Shown one piece after another: positions 63,087 to 64,000 of a DNA stretch of 64,000 nucleotides. This DNA comes from VXPQ01 sp965117025 (GTDB taxonomy: Bacteria > Bacteroidota > Rhodothermia > Rhodothermales > VXPQ01), in assembly GCA_965117025.1 (NCBI GenBank), contig OZ220746.1:682001-746000 (forward strand), written 5' to 3'. Both the position numbers and the translations under genes were made by a program. Position 1 is the stretch's first letter. Every line of letters begins with the position of its first letter. The notes under the pieces are model-generated. The model was given only the letters and a program-made list of their open reading frames with translations. It was not told the origin of the DNA and made no database searches.

Positions 63087-64000
63087 AGTTCATCGTCGCG
63101 AGATCCCGCACGGTATTCGCCAGCATATGCACCTTCGCCGTATTTCCCGCAGCGGTCGCCTCATCATCGAGCGCGTCGGACAACAGCGTTAACGCCTCCT
63201 GCCGGGCCGCACCCGATGCATTCTCGGCAGCGGCGAGTTCCTCCCGCAACGACGCGATCCGGTCCGCAGACAGTTCTCCCGAGCGCTCAATCTGATCCAC
63301 GTAGGCGTGCGCCAGCACAAAGGTGGCAGGCCATACGAATGCGGGCTGCATCTGCGCATTGAGATAATCGAGCTTGACCGTCCCGGCGGCAGCGATCTCG
63401 TTTTCCGAAAGATATTCGCTCGGCGTCAGTTCGAAGATGTCGAGCCCGCGCGCGATTTCCGAGCTGACGAGCGCGCCGTTGTACCAGTACACCGACCAGC
63501 TCCCGCCCATCACCATGCGATCCGGGTTGACGGGCCCCCGGTCATGGTACGCGATCTCTACAGGGTTCGAAGGATCCGTCCAGTCGAAAATGGAAATGCC
63601 CCCCTGGTACCAGGATTGCACCATGATATCGCGCCCCGGAATCGGGATCAGCGAACCGTTGTGCGCTACGCAGTTCTCCTCAGGCGTCTGCGCTTCCGGA
63701 ATCTTGTAATAACTCTTGAACTGCATCTTGCCGTCTTCGAGGGTGAAAATCGCGTTGGCCCCCCATTCCATGGGATCGTTGGCGCGGCACTTCGGCGCAC
63801 CGCCCCCGCCCCACTCGTCCGTGAAGAGAATGCTGGTGCCGTCGTTGTTAAACGTTGCCGAGTGCCAGTAGGCGAAATTCGAATCGGCCACCGCATCGAT
63901 GCGCTTCGGATTCACGGGGTCCGAGATGTCAAGCAGAAGCCCGTAGCCTTCGCAGGCGCCGCCGGCCAGGCCGAGTTCCGGATACAGCGTGATGTCATGG
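63085..64000 (-). CDS. LVIVD-repeat exported protein (5' end outside window)
   Basis: The frame is open to the window edge, so at least 300 C-terminal residues are seen. The upstream codons read HDITLYPELGLAGGACEGYG then LLLDISDPVNPKRIDAVADS, an LVIVD-type beta-propeller repeat; more follow (IPIPGRDIMVQSWYQGGISIFDW and SEIARGLDIFELTPSEYL). The GTG at 63915 is internal. The last 75 or so residues switch to helices (SADRIASLREELAAAENASG...TVRDLATMN), an unusual tail. Such proteins are secreted and of unknown function. The stop codon lies in a family-B repeat arm. Confidence 0.8.
   Translation of the reverse strand, partial: HDITLYPELGLAGGACEGYGLLLDISDPVNPKRIDAVADSNFAYWHSATFNNDGTSILFTDEWGGGGAPKCRANDPMEWGANAIFTLEDGKMQFKSYYKIPEAQTPEENCVAHNGSLIPIPGRDIMVQSWYQGGISIFDWTDPSNPVEIAYHDRGPVNPDRMVMGGSWSVYWYNGALVSSEIARGLDIFELTPSEYLSENEIAAAGTVKLDYLNAQMQPAFVWPATFVLAHAYVDQIERSGELSADRIASLREELAAAENASGAARQEALTLLSDALDDEATAAGNTAKVHMLANTVRDLATMN

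Noticed and set aside
63560..63580. A GGGTTCGAA motif that recalls a tRNA T-arm
   Set aside because: No cloverleaf or anticodon arm can be built around it, and it lies in the coding sequence of the LVIVD protein.

Overview
The window is a GC-rich, gene-dense stretch of bacterial chromosome with 57 recognisable protein genes. Two of them run off the ends: sufD at the left and an LVIVD-repeat protein at the right. I see no tRNA, rRNA, CRISPR array, transposase or phage gene. The gene types point to the FCB group, most likely a Rhodothermota/Bacteroidota-like heterotroph: a GWxTD-domain secreted protein, DUF5916, DUF2911, an M1 peptidase with a long C-terminal extension, Tat-exported Gfo/Idh enzymes, DUF1080 proteins and weak Shine-Dalgarno signals. 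This placement rests on gene content only.

Left part (1-21.7 kb), mostly housekeeping. A SUF iron-sulfur operon tail (sufD-sufS-sufE-DUF59) is followed by modB and a TPM-domain gene. Convergent to these lies an HU-like / zinc-ribbon TPR / modA operon; no modC is in the window. Next come an M1 aminopeptidase, a lipoprotein, a DUF2911 protein and PEP carboxylase. The minus strand then carries a nuclease, an AcuI-type reductase with MsrB, and YraN. A SAM hydroxide adenosyltransferase, a small membrane protein, an orphan histidine kinase and PurA complete this part.

Middle part (21.9-41.8 kb). It holds an SRPBCC protein, a STAS protein, SecF/SecD, asparaginyl-tRNA synthetase with an extra charged insert, a GWxTD protein and a metallophosphoesterase. 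A pyruvate dehydrogenase operon (E1 alpha, E1 beta, E2), a dolichyl-phosphate-mannose-synthase-type glycosyltransferase, isocitrate dehydrogenase and a homologue of tRNA-queuosine mannosyltransferase follow. The part ends with ComF, a coiled-coil membrane protein, a CcmA-like ATPase, a Dph6-like ATP pyrophosphatase, a HEAT-like exported protein and a PH-like membrane protein.

Right part (41.8-64 kb), an accessory carbohydrate region. It holds a CBM9-like exported protein, a TIM-barrel isomerase, three Gfo/Idh/MocA oxidoreductases (two with Tat signals), an aldo/keto reductase and a ThuA-PQQ-type sugar dehydrogenase-PKD-CBM fusion beside a second ThuA copy. It also has an FG-GAP protein with two DUF1080 domains, a DUF1080 lipoprotein, a DUF5916 outer-membrane protein, YdcZ-like and GntP-like transporters, a SUMF-like protein and ApbE. 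Read together this looks like a locus for degrading sugars through 3-keto intermediates (oxidation, then elimination or hydrolysis) rather than by classical glycoside hydrolases; that is an inference.

Two families of short intergenic repeats are scattered through the window. Family A has the core GGATACTCTGATTAAGTC. Family B has the core AGGGCCTGTT and usually overlaps a stop codon. A 264-bp composite element (29970-30233) carries family-A ends and a perfect internal 23-bp inverted repeat.
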